Source: an uncultured Coriobacteriaceae bacterium
Lineage (GTDB): Bacteria > Actinomycetota > Coriobacteriia > Coriobacteriales > Atopobiaceae
DNA length: 32,117 bases
Assembly: GCA_902766805.1 (NCBI GenBank)
Contig: CACXFF010000349.1
Span: 1-32,117, forward strand
Direction of reading: 5' to 3'
Part shown: piece after piece, positions 16,026 to 23,784 of the stretch
How positions within the stretch are numbered: the first letter of the stretch is position 1
How the letters are laid out: every line of letters starts with the position of its first letter
Program-made: the position numbers and the translations under genes
The notes under the pieces: model-generated
Database searches by the model: none
Told to the model about the DNA's origin: nothing
Seen by the model: only the letters and a program-made list of their open reading frames with translations

Positions 16026-16651
16026 CAGACGCGCGTGCCTTTCTCCAAGAAGTCATGCACGCGGCGGAGCAGGACCGTCATCTTGCCTGCGAACTCGTCG
16101 GCGTTGTAGATCACCGAGAAGTGCGGGTGGCCAGACCAAGAGGCGATGAGCCGGTCGTCCACGGCCGCCGCCTGCTCTGGCGTCTCCTTGCGAGTGGCGT
16201 TGTTCTCCAGCGTGTAGGCGCTCAGGGCGCCCTTGGCCGTGCTTACCAGGTGGAAGACCGCATCGTAGCGCGCGTAGATCTCCTCTTCCGTCATGCCCAG
16301 GTCCTCCAGCAGCCGCTCGAAACCCTCGGGCGTCATGTAGCCCTTGTTGTCCATCACGCCGCGGTCCTGGATGATGACGAGCTCCTCGTCGTCCATGCGC
16401 TCGGCCGCATGGCGGAAGGCGTCTTCTTTGGTCAGCTGCATCTCGCAGACGCTGCGCTGGAAGTCGTCGTAGGAGCGGCAGGTCCAGGGCGCGACGCCGC
16501 CCGAGATGAGCTCTGTGGCCACCTCGGGCACGAAAAGCAGCTTGTAGCCGCGCGACTCTAGGTCCGAGCGCAGCCAAGCGAGGGCCGTGGTCTTGCCCGA
16601 GCACGGGCCTCCGGTGATCACGATCGTGCGAATGCGAGGACTTGCTGCCAT
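16025..16651 (-). CDS. P-loop ATPase/kinase-like protein, AAA_28 type
   Basis: A 208-residue P-loop protein with Walker A GGPCSGKTT (14-22), a conserved ELISGGVAPWTC block, and QDRGVMDNKGYM, where the Asp-Arg pair recalls nucleotide kinases such as NadR. YDAVFHLVSTAKGA and DDRLIASWSGHPH follow. It is clearly paralogous to the N-terminal half of the protein at 26204-27307, but has no CYTH domain. The ATG at 16651 follows GGAAGGGGAAG; an upstream start at 16678 has no comparable site. It is the first gene of the unit with the two LTA-synthase-like genes and overlaps the next by one base. Substrate unknown; a kinase or nucleotide-sensing role in teichoic-acid synthesis is inference. Confidence 0.85.
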   Translation of the reverse strand: MAASPRIRTIVITGGPCSGKTTALAWLRSDLESRGYKLLFVPEVATELISGGVAPWTCRSYDDFQRSVCEMQLTKEDAFRHAAERMDDEELVIIQDRGVMDNKGYMTPEGFERLLEDLGMTEEEIYARYDAVFHLVSTAKGALSAYTLENNATRKETPEQAAAVDDRLIASWSGHPHFSVIYNADEFAGKMTVLLRRVHDFLEKGTRV

Positions 16652-16765
16652 GCTCTTCCCCTTCCTTGGCGACATCACACGCTACGTTATCAGACAGAAT
16701 ACCAAGTCCTGCCAGCTCGTCGGTGTACAGTTGTACGTACGCGGACAAGCGACGAGGAGGAAACC

Positions 16766-17806
16766 ATGGCCGTGCACACCATTCCCTATGCCACTCTGCC
16801 GAGCGGTCAGGACGTCTATCGTTACGTGCTGAGCGATCGGACCGGCATGACTGCCTCACTCACCGACCTGGGGGCTACGCTGCTCTCGCTCGAGGTGCCG
16901 AGCGCTCAGGGCACGCTCACCGACGTGGTCCTGGGCTATGCCGGCGTGCAGGACTACCTGGTCAACGACCCCAACCTGGGCGCGACCGTCGGGCGCAATG
17001 CCAACCGCATCGCCCGCGGGCGTTTCGAGCTCGCGGGGCGCGCCTGCCAGCTGGCCTGCAACGAGTACGGCAACTCCCTGCACAGCGGCCCCGACATGTG
17101 GAAGACGCGCGTCTGGGAGGCACAGGTCCACGACGATGCCGTGACCTTCCTGCTCGAGAGCCCCGATGGCGACCAGGGCTTCCCCGGAGACGTGGCGGTA
17201 CGCGTGACCTACGCGCTTGACGACGGCGCGCTGGTCATCTCCTACGAGGCCGAGGCCCGCCAGACCACCGTCATCAACCTCACCAACCACAGCTACTTCA
17301 ACCTCAACGGACATGCTGCGGGTGACGTGGGCGGCCACACGCTGCAGCTCTTTGCCGACAGCTGGCTGCCCATCGATGAGCATGGCATCCCCACGGGCGA
17401 GGTCGCGCGCGTGGGCCGCACCCCCATGGACTTCCGCGAGCCGTGGGCGCTGGCGGAGGGCCTCGACAGCGCCTTCCCCGCGCTGCGGGCTGCCGGCGGC
17501 TACGACCACAACTATTGCGTGGGAGAGCGCGCTGGGGAGCTGCGGCGGGTCGCCAGGCTCGTGGGCGACGCCTCGTACATCGCCATGGACGTGGAGACAG
17601 ACCTGCCAGGGCTGCAGCTCTACACGGCCAACCAGCTCCAGGAGTGCGTCGGCAAGGACGGGGCGACCTACGGACGTCACCAAGCCGTGTGCCTGGAGAC
17701 GCAGTATTGGCCCGACGCCGTGAACCACGCCGACTGGGACCAGCCCGTCTTTGGGCCGGACAGGCCGTATCACTCGGTCACGGCCTACCGCTTTGGCCTG
17801 GCCTGA
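16766..17806 (+). CDS. galM: Aldose 1-epimerase (mutarotase)
   Basis: GalM interconverts the alpha and beta anomers of galactose and glucose, feeding the Leloir pathway. The 346 residues match the family length and carry GRNANRIARGRF (R81), LHSGP (H106), NLTNHSYFNLNG (H175, the catalytic acid), GGYDHNY (D247) and VCLETQYWPDAVNH (E311, the catalytic base). The ATG at 16766 follows GAGGAGGAAACC, a strong ribosome binding site. The gene stands alone, divergent from the AAA_28 gene across 114 bp and followed by a terminator. No other Leloir genes are in the window. Confidence 0.95.
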   Translation: MAVHTIPYATLPSGQDVYRYVLSDRTGMTASLTDLGATLLSLEVPSAQGTLTDVVLGYAGVQDYLVNDPNLGATVGRNANRIARGRFELAGRACQLACNEYGNSLHSGPDMWKTRVWEAQVHDDAVTFLLESPDGDQGFPGDVAVRVTYALDDGALVISYEAEARQTTVINLTNHSYFNLNGHAAGDVGGHTLQLFADSWLPIDEHGIPTGEVARVGRTPMDFREPWALAEGLDSAFPALRAAGGYDHNYCVGERAGELRRVARLVGDASYIAMDVETDLPGLQLYTANQLQECVGKDGATYGRHQAVCLETQYWPDAVNHADWDQPVFGPDRPYHSVTAYRFGLA

Positions 17807-17839
17807 GGCACGTAGGCCACAGATGAGGGCGTCCGGGAG

Positions 17840-17876
17840 GGGGACGGGTCCTGAGGGCCCGCTCCCCTCTTTCTTT
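17840..17876 (+). terminator. Rho-independent terminator after galM
   Basis: GGGGACGGGTCC and GGCCCGCTCCCC pair with two single-base bulges around a TGAG loop, and are followed by TCTTTCTTT. The position, 33 bp after the galM stop codon, fits. Confidence 0.7.
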
Positions 17877-17938
17877 GGCGTGCTGCCGCGGCCCCAGCCG
17901 GCTCATGCGGGGCTTCCCACGGCTAGCCCTGGGTTTAA

Positions 17939-18005
17939 ATAACTATCCGTTATGGACAGTGATTGCCGATAGGCATTTGTTATTGATGCTCCTGCGTCGT
18001 AGGCT
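17939..18005 (+). promoter_or_regulatory. Possible control region of the small-protein/DUF3737 pair
   Basis: This stretch is notably AT-richer than its surroundings. It has an inverted repeat ATAAC-N5-GTTAT (17939-17953) and a possible promoter TTGTTA (17977-17982), 17 bp, TAGGCT (18000-18005). All are weak matches, listed because the AT-rich island sits where the promoter should be. Confidence 0.3.
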
Positions 18006-18031
18006 TAGTTCAACACACGAGAGGAGACCCG

Positions 18032-18247
18032 ATGACTCAGCCGACGGAAGCCTCCCTGCGCGAGGCAGGGTGTACCGACACGTTCATCCGCGAGTTCGTG
18101 AACTGCTGGGACGCAGGCGGGCAGGACCTGTGTCTGCGCCTACTGCGTCTGCACCGCTGCGAGCTGCTCGAGGAGCTGCACAAAGCCCAGCGCCCCCTGG
18201 ACGTCCTGGACTGGATCATCAGAGACTGCGAGGAGAATCATGTCTAA
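18032..18247 (+). CDS. Small helical protein of unknown function preceding DUF3737
   Basis: A 71-residue, mostly helical and acidic protein with no signal peptide or membrane span. The segment CLRLLRLHRCELLEELHKAQ (36-55) followed by RPLDVLDWIIRD resembles small proteins common in Clostridia and Coriobacteriia, whose pattern is a Leu/Arg-rich helix, HxRxxLLEELH, then a second helix. I know of no assigned function. ATG 18032 follows GAGAGGAGACCCG, a strong ribosome binding site. The last 8 bp overlap the start of the DUF3737 gene, so the two are translationally coupled, which suggests a joint role. Confidence 0.8.
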   Translation: MTQPTEASLREAGCTDTFIREFVNCWDAGGQDLCLRLLRLHRCELLEELHKAQRPLDVLDWIIRDCEENHV

Positions 18248-19115
18248 GACCATCATCTTGGGCCGGCGCTTCGACGAAGAGCGCGCCTTGTTCGGGTGCG
18301 AGGACCTCAACTTGGAAGGCGTTGCCTTCGCCGGTCCTGCCGACGGCGAGTCCGCGCTCAAGGAGTGCCGTTCGTTGCAGGTGCGCGACACGCTATTTGA
18401 CCTGCGCTATCCGCTCTGGCACGACCAAGGCGTGAGCCTTGTGCGCTGCACGCTCACTGAGGGCTGCCGCGCCGCGCTGTGGTACTCGCGCGACGTGAGC
18501 GTGAGCGACAGCCGCCTGATGGGCATCAAGGCGCTGCGCGAGTGCGACAACGTGTCGATCGATGCGAGCGAGGTGGTCTCCCCCGAGTTTGGCTGGAACT
18601 GCCGGGGCGTGCAGGTGGACGGCGGCTCCATCAGCTCGGAATACGCCTTCATGCACGCCCGCGACCTCAGCCTGCACGACGTGGACTTCTGCGGCAAGTA
18701 CTCGTTCCAGTACACGGAGCACGTGCGCGTGGAGGGCGGATTCTTCGATACCAAAGACGCCTTTTGGCACGCGAGCGACGTGGTGGTGCGCAACGCCACG
18801 CTCAAGGGCGAGTACCTCGGCTGGTACTCCCGCAACCTCACGCTCATCAACTGCCGCATCGAGGGCACCCAGCCCTTCGTCCACTGCGAGGGGCTCAAGC
18901 TGGTGAACTGCGAGATGGTGGGCTGCGACCTGGCCTTCGAGGCCTGCGACGTGCAGGCGGACGTGCGCGGCCACATCGACTCCATCCGCGACCCGCGCTC
19001 GGGCCTGATCGTGGCCGACTCGGTCGGGGAGCTCGTTCATGACACGCAACGGCCCTTTGGCGCTCAGCTCGTCATCCGCGAAGACCCTTTTGATTGCAGC
19101 TGCGCCTGCGCCTAA
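18240..19115 (+). CDS. DUF3737 family protein, predicted right-handed beta-helix
   Basis: A 291-residue protein matching the DUF3737 family (often annotated YdeI-like). The sequence is a chain of roughly 20-residue rungs with short hydrophobic strands and repeated Cys/Asn/Asp turns (for example VSLVRCTL, VSVSDSRL, VSIDASEV, LSLHDVDF, VVVRNATL, LTLINCRI, LKLVNCEM). This is the look of a parallel beta-helix such as pectin-lyase-like folds. No signal peptide is visible, so it is probably cytoplasmic. Start ATG 18240 follows GAGGAGAATC within the upstream gene. The function is not established; catalytic residues cannot be named. Confidence 0.9.
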   Translation: MSKTIILGRRFDEERALFGCEDLNLEGVAFAGPADGESALKECRSLQVRDTLFDLRYPLWHDQGVSLVRCTLTEGCRAALWYSRDVSVSDSRLMGIKALRECDNVSIDASEVVSPEFGWNCRGVQVDGGSISSEYAFMHARDLSLHDVDFCGKYSFQYTEHVRVEGGFFDTKDAFWHASDVVVRNATLKGEYLGWYSRNLTLINCRIEGTQPFVHCEGLKLVNCEMVGCDLAFEACDVQADVRGHIDSIRDPRSGLIVADSVGELVHDTQRPFGAQLVIREDPFDCSCACA

Positions 19116-19139
19116 ACCCCAAAGCTCAACCTCAACATG

Positions 19140-19178
19140 AAGGTGGCGGACTTGTGCCAGGTACAAGTCCGCCACCTT
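19140..19178. terminator. Perfect 16-bp hairpin between convergent genes
   Basis: Bases 19140-19155 pair without mismatch with 19163-19178 around a 7-base loop. It lies between the DUF3737 stop codon and the convergent CobW gene, 18 bp from the latter's stop. It is suitable as a bidirectional terminator, although the T-run after it is short (TTCAATCTTT on the plus strand). It could also be one copy of a dispersed palindromic repeat. Confidence 0.6.
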
Positions 19179-19195
19179 CAATCTTTACCTGAGGC

Positions 19196-20311
19196 TTAGG
19201 CTAGGCAGGAGTCCAGGCCGGCGATGACCGCGTCGCGGTCCATGTGACGGCCGATGATGACGATCTTGGTCTGGCGGTCGCCCACCTCGGGATCCCACTC
19301 GTCCATGATCTCGGGGTTCTGCTCGATGATCTCGCGCTTGGTTTCCTCGGGAGCGCTGGCGACGAACAGGCCGTTCTCCTGCAGGCGGATCTGGTGGCCG
19401 GACTGCTCGAAGACGTAGGCCATGTCGTAGTTGTCCTTGAACCAGACCAGGCCCTTGGCGCGGATGACCGTGTCGGGCCAGTCCTGCGCGAACTTCTCCA
19501 GCTTGGCCATCGAGAACGGCGCGCGGCGCTGGTAGACGAAGGTCTCGATCTCGTACTCGAGGACCTCGGGGTCCTCGTGCTCCTCGGGGTGCTCCATGGC
19601 CTCGATCCAGGCGGCGGAGCCGTAGGCGCGGTCGAAGTCGAAGCGCCCGGTGTCGAGCAGCTCGTCGAGGTCTACCTCGCCCTGGACGCACTCCACGATC
19701 TTGGCTTCCTTCTGCAGGCTGCGCACCAGCGCCTTGAGCTCGTCGACCTGCTCGGGCGTGACGCAGTCGGTCTTGTTGAGCAGCAGCGTGGTGCAGAATT
19801 CGATCTGCTGGACGAGCAGGCTCTCGATGTCCTCCTCGTCGATGTCGTCCTTGACCAGCGCCTTGCCGCCATTGAACTCGTCGTACATGCGGGCGCAGTC
19901 GACCACGGCCACGATGTTGTCGAGCACGATGTTGGTGCCTCGCTCGGCCTGCTCCTTGCAGAAGTTGTCGATCGTGAAGGCGATGGGGATGGGCTCGCAG
20001 ATGCCGGAGGCCTCGATGATGATGTAGTCGAACTTGCCCGACTCCGCCAGGTCGGTCAGCTGGCGCGCGAGGTCGTCGGCCAGCGTGCAGCAGATGCAGC
20101 CGTTGGACAGCGGCACGAGCGTGTTGTCGACCTGGGTGACCACGCCGGCCTTCTCGATGAGGGCAGCGTCGACGTTGACCTCGCCGATGTCGTTGACGAT
20201 GACGGCGGCGCGGACGCCGCGGTCATTGCCGAGGATGTGGTTGAGCAGGGTCGTCTTGCCCGCCCCGAGATAGCCCGTGATGAGGACGATCTTGACGGTG
20301 TTTTCAGCCAT
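19196..20311 (-). CDS. CobW/P47K-family G3E GTPase (putative metal chaperone)
   Basis: A 371-residue G3E GTPase with P-loop TGYLGAGKTTLL (12-23), the family metal motif NGCICCTL (C72, C74, C75), IIEASGICEP as switch region and LLLNKTDCV as the guanine-specificity motif. The C-terminal CobW domain (about residue 240 on: IETFVYQRRAPFS, VIRAKGLVWF) is complete. Such proteins deliver zinc, cobalt or other metals to client enzymes. No cobalamin or nitrile-hydratase genes are near, so a zinc role is the default guess. ATG 20311 follows GGAAAGGA with normal spacing and starts at the P-loop strand. The reading frame stays open far upstream without a better start. Confidence 0.9.
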   Translation of the reverse strand: MAENTVKIVLITGYLGAGKTTLLNHILGNDRGVRAAVIVNDIGEVNVDAALIEKAGVVTQVDNTLVPLSNGCICCTLADDLARQLTDLAESGKFDYIIIEASGICEPIPIAFTIDNFCKEQAERGTNIVLDNIVAVVDCARMYDEFNGGKALVKDDIDEEDIESLLVQQIEFCTTLLLNKTDCVTPEQVDELKALVRSLQKEAKIVECVQGEVDLDELLDTGRFDFDRAYGSAAWIEAMEHPEEHEDPEVLEYEIETFVYQRRAPFSMAKLEKFAQDWPDTVIRAKGLVWFKDNYDMAYVFEQSGHQIRLQENGLFVASAPEETKREIIEQNPEIMDEWDPEVGDRQTKIVIIGRHMDRDAVIAGLDSCLA

Positions 20312-20460
20312 GTTGATTCCTTTCCGTCGCATGACAGCAGTCAGTGTACCCAATCGCTGCGGCATAACGTCCCGAGAGCCGCCTTCGCCGTGCCAAAAAC
20401 CTGCGACAGGCCGTGCGTGAGCGCCTGCCGCATGAAGGCCTATGGGATTCTTGCGCATTC

Positions 20461-20489
20461 TTCGAAATAATGCCTGGCTTAAGTAGAAT
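20461..20489 (+). promoter_or_regulatory. Candidate promoter of the dlt operon
   Basis: TTCGAA (20461-20466), 17 bp, TAGAAT (20484-20489), in an AT-rich patch 84 bp before the first gene. The -10 is good and the -35 poor. No other promoter-like signal was seen before the lipoprotein gene. Confidence 0.35.
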
Positions 20490-20572
20490 GTGAAGGCTAT
20501 TGCGTTTGCCGAGGGGCTGGGCGCCCTCGCGCGGACCACCTAGATGCGCCCAGAGAACACAGAGGTTCCCAC

Positions 20573-20743
20573 ATGAACTCCTCCACCGATCAGAACAAGA
20601 TCTCCGATTCGGCCCGCAAGGTCGTGGCCGCCATCCTGTCGTGCAGCCTGGCGCTGGGCTCGCTGTCCCTTGCGGCCTGCGGCGGCAACTCACAGGAGCA
20701 GGACAACTGCTATGGCGAGGACATGCCGGTCGTCAACGAGTAA
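20573..20743 (+). CDS. Tiny lipoprotein at the head of the dlt operon
   Basis: A 56-residue open frame. It has a polar N-terminus (MNSSTDQNKISDSARK), a hydrophobic segment at 17-35 and the lipobox LAAC with C36. Cleavage would leave an acidic lipopeptide of only 21 residues containing one more Cys (C46) and ending MPVVNE. It sits 9 bp before the dltA start, at the place where many Firmicutes carry dltX, but it lacks the DltX C-terminal motif and has the opposite topology (lipid-anchored outside). ATG 20573 has only a moderate AGAGG upstream. I do not recognise a family; a part in D-alanylation is inferred from position. Confidence 0.7.
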   Translation: MNSSTDQNKISDSARKVVAAILSCSLALGSLSLAACGGNSQEQDNCYGEDMPVVNE

Positions 20744-20752
20744 GGATGAGCC

Positions 20753-22327
20753 TTGTTTGGTAGCAAGTACCTCGATGCGGTAGAGCTTCAGGCGCAGCGC
20801 GTGCCCGACCGCCTGGTCTTCTTCAACTCCGCGGGCGAGCGCCTCAGCTATGCCGAGCTCTCCGCGCGCTCCTCTGCCCTGGCCTGCTGGCTGGCCGACG
20901 AGCGCAACCTCACCCCGGGCGTGCCGGTGGTGCTCTATGGCCACAAAGCTCCCGAGATGCTCGTGGGCATCTTCGCCTGCGCCAAGGCGGGCCACCCCTA
21001 TGCCCCCATCGACACGGTCTATCCTGCCGACCGCGTGGCCAACATCATCGAGCAGATCGGTGACACCCTCGTGCTCGACACCGCGGGCAGTTTCGACTGG
21101 GGCGCGCTGGCGCTGGACGACGCGCCGCGCGTGCTGGGTCCCGAGCAGATCCAGCAGCTGTGCGCGCAGGCCCCGAACGCCGAGGACGTCGCCGCCCTGC
21201 CGGGCAAACGTCCCCAGGACACCTTCTACATCATCTTCACCTCCGGCTCGACCGGCACGCCCAAGGGCGTAGAGGTGAGCTCGGAGTGCGTGGACGGCTT
21301 CCTGGCGTGGCTGAGCGAGGACTACGCCTTTGCCGAGGAGGGTCACCGCGTGTGGTTCAACCGCGCCGCCTACTCCTTTGACCTGTAGGTGACCGACCTG
21401 GTCTACGCTCCCGCGCACGGCGACACCTGCTTCGCTCTGGCCGAGGAGGCCGAGGGCAGCCTGGCGCTCACCTTCCAGGCGCTGGCGGAGAGCGGCATGA
21501 CGGATTGGGTCTCCACCCCGTCGTTTTTGGACCAATGCCTGGCCGATTCCTCCTTTGGCTCCGAGCTGCTCCCCCAGCTCAAGCGCATGCTGTTCGTGGG
21601 CGAGACCCTGCGCCCCGCCACCGTGCGCGGCGCCAAAGAGCGTTTTGCGGGGATTCACGTGTACAACGGCTATGGCCCCACGGAGTCCACGGACTTCGTG
21701 TCGCTGTGCGAGATCGACGACGAGATGCTTGCCGACGACAAGCCCCTGCCCGTGGGCTACGCCATGCCGGGCGTGCGCCTGGCGGTGCTCGACCCCGAGA
21801 CCCTCGAGGAGAAGCCCGTCGGCGAGCCCGGCGAGCTGTTCATCGTGGGCCACACGGTGGCCAAGGGCTACTACAAGCGCCCTGACCTCACGCAGGCGGC
21901 CTTCCACTCCTGTCCCGAGCGAGTGGCTCAGGGATCCAAATCCTATCGCACCGGCGACGAGGTCACGCTCTCACCGAGCGGCCTGTACTATTTCCACGGC
22001 CGTCTGGACCTGCAGATCAAGCTGCACGGCTTCCGCATCGAGCTGGGCGACATCGAGGCGTGCCTCTGCGCGCTGCCACAGGTGCACATGGCCTGCGTCC
22101 TGCCCGTCGTGCGCGACGGCGTGATCCACCACCTCTGTGCCTGCGTGGTGCCGGACGCGGCGACCGAGCTGCGCGGCCTGCGCCTCTCACGCCAGCTCAA
22201 GGAGGGCCTGGCCGAGACGCTGCCCGCCTACATGATACCGACGCAGTTCAAGTATCTGGACGTCCTGCCGCTCAACCAGAACGGCAAGGCGGATCGCAAG
22301 GCGCTCGCAGCGCTCATCGAGGCGTAA
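20753..22327 (+). pseudogene. dltA: D-alanine--D-alanyl carrier protein ligase, interrupted by an in-frame TAG
   Basis: DltA adenylates D-alanine and loads it on the DltC phosphopantetheine arm. Over 524 sense codons the adenylation-domain motifs are all present: FTSGSTGTPKG (162-172), NGYGPTEST, SYRTGDEV, GRLDLQIKLHGFRIE and NQNGKADRKAL with the catalytic Lys near the end. Codon 212 is TAG (21386-21388), splitting the gene into 20753-21388 (211 residues) and 21389-22327, which resumes in the same frame. The stop sits in the conserved SFDLSVxD segment at the second Ser; TCG to TAG is one base change. There is no other lesion. Start TTG 20753 is set by AAGGA 6 bp upstream. Active enzyme would need readthrough, suppression or a sequencing error. 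Confidence 0.9.
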
Positions 22328-22336
22328 GGGGCGAGC

Positions 22337-23500
22337 GTGGATTTCTATGTGGAGCCGGCGTTTTTCGTCCTGAGCGGGGGCATCGCGCTGGTCGGAGCGC
22401 TGCTCGGCCTGTTCGAACGCAGGCAGGCGACCTTTGGCCTCGTCGCGTCGCTTGCGATGCTGGGGCTGCTCTTCTTCCGCTCGGTGCCGGCGCTCGTCTA
22501 TGCGGCGCTCTACCTGGCGTTCTCGTTGGGCCTCTACCGCTGGGTGCTTGGCCTGTTCGAGCGTCACGACCCACGGGCCGTGACGCTCTATCGCGTCGCG
22601 CTGGGCCTGCAGATAGCGCCGCTCGCCCTCTACAAGGTGGGCGTGCTCTTCACGCCTGACTTCCCGGGCTTCTTGGGCATCTCCTACATCACCTTCAAGG
22701 CGGTGCAGGCGCTCATAGAGGTGCGCGACGGGCTCATACATGACATGAGCCTCACGGAGTACCTGTACTTCCTCTCCTTCTTTCCCACCTTCACGTCCGG
22801 CCCGATCCTGCGCAGCAGGGCCTTTGTGGACAATGTGCGCGAGCAGCCCTCGCGCGACGTCTACCTGGGCAGGCTCTATCGCGGCCTGGGCTGGTTCGTG
22901 TTGGGCGCGCTGTACAAGTTCGTCTTCTCGGCGCTCGCGCAGTGGGCGCTGTGGTTCGTGCCGAGTGTGCTGGACTCCCCGGTCCTCGACTGGCTGGCCA
23001 AGGCCCTCTTCTTTGGGCTCGACCTGTTCTTCGACTTCGCCGGCTACTCCGACATGGCGATGGGCCTGGGCCTCGTCCTGGGCATCGAGGTGCCGCGCAA
23101 CTTCCACATGCCCTTCGCCGCGACCGACATCAAGGAGTTCTGGGACCGCTGGCACATCACGCTGTCCACCTGGCTGCGCGACTTCGTCTTCATGCGCTTC
23201 ACCCGCTTCGCCCTGGCGCGCAAGCTCTTCGCCAACCGTCAAGTGACGGCCTGCGTGGGCTTCGTGCTCAACATGGCGCTCATGGGCGTGTGGCACGGCA
23301 TCACCCTGGACTACATCGTCTACGGCCTGTACCACGGCCTGCTGCTGGCAGGCTGGCACTACTTCCAGCAGACTTCCAAGTTCTACAAGGCGCAGCGCAA
23401 GCAGCGTTGGTTCAAGATCGTGAGCTGGGCCTTCACGATGGTCGCCGTCTTCTTTGGCTTCGCGCTGTTCGGCGGCTACGTCTTTGGCCCCGCCCGCTAG
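22337..23500 (+). CDS. dltB: D-alanyl transfer membrane protein DltB (MBOAT family)
   Basis: DltB is the membrane-bound O-acyltransferase that takes D-alanine from DltC and passes it across the membrane toward teichoic acid. The 387 residues contain many hydrophobic spans, SFFPTFTSGPILR at about 151-163, FDFAGYSDMAMG, FWDRWHITLSTWLRDFVF, and the active-site histidine in MGVWHGITLDYIVYG (about residue 318), all family hallmarks. The start is GTG 22337, 9 bp after the dltA stop codon, with AAGGGG upstream. It appears intact despite the dltA lesion, so the pathway was functional until recently or still is. Confidence 0.95.
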   Translation: MDFYVEPAFFVLSGGIALVGALLGLFERRQATFGLVASLAMLGLLFFRSVPALVYAALYLAFSLGLYRWVLGLFERHDPRAVTLYRVALGLQIAPLALYKVGVLFTPDFPGFLGISYITFKAVQALIEVRDGLIHDMSLTEYLYFLSFFPTFTSGPILRSRAFVDNVREQPSRDVYLGRLYRGLGWFVLGALYKFVFSALAQWALWFVPSVLDSPVLDWLAKALFFGLDLFFDFAGYSDMAMGLGLVLGIEVPRNFHMPFAATDIKEFWDRWHITLSTWLRDFVFMRFTRFALARKLFANRQVTACVGFVLNMALMGVWHGITLDYIVYGLYHGLLLAGWHYFQQTSKFYKAQRKQRWFKIVSWAFTMVAVFFGFALFGGYVFGPAR

Positions 23501-23531
23501 GTCGACTCACCCATCCCAGAAAGGACCCATC

Positions 23532-23771
23532 ATGACCGAACTAGAGGAAAAGATCATCAACCTCGTCGTGGACATCTCCGGCGAGGAGGACATCGCCGAG
23601 GAGCGTGACCTGGACCTGTTCGAGGAGCGCGTGCTCGACTCCCTGGCCGCCATCGAGCTGCTCGTGGCCATCCAGGAGGAGTTCGGCGTGTCCATCGCCC
23701 CCACGGAGCTCGAGCGCGAGGAGATGAACACCATCAACAAGATCATCGCGCGCGTGTCCGAGCGCCTCTAG
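23532..23771 (+). CDS. dltC: D-alanyl carrier protein
   Basis: A 79-residue acyl-carrier-type protein, the normal DltC size. The phosphopantetheine attachment Ser is in VLDSLAAIELLVAI, within a four-helix fold predicted from the acidic helices, and EFGVSIAPTELEREEMNTI follows as in the family. It carries D-alanine as a thioester from DltA to DltB. ATG 23532 follows AGAAAGGA. The holo form needs a phosphopantetheinyl transferase; one of the Sfp type lies 4.6 kb downstream. Confidence 0.95.
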   Translation: MTELEEKIINLVVDISGEEDIAEERDLDLFEERVLDSLAAIELLVAIQEEFGVSIAPTELEREEMNTINKIIARVSERL

Positions 23772-23784
23772 GAGCGATGCCCAC

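Noticed and set aside
21386..21388. Pyrrolysine or other recoding of TAG in dltA
   Set aside because: Several genes here end in TAG and DltA has Ser at this place. No pyl genes are in the window and the enzyme family is not known to use it.
20753..22327. dltA as two separate genes
   Set aside because: Both parts are in one frame and neither is a complete domain; together they match one DltA of normal length.
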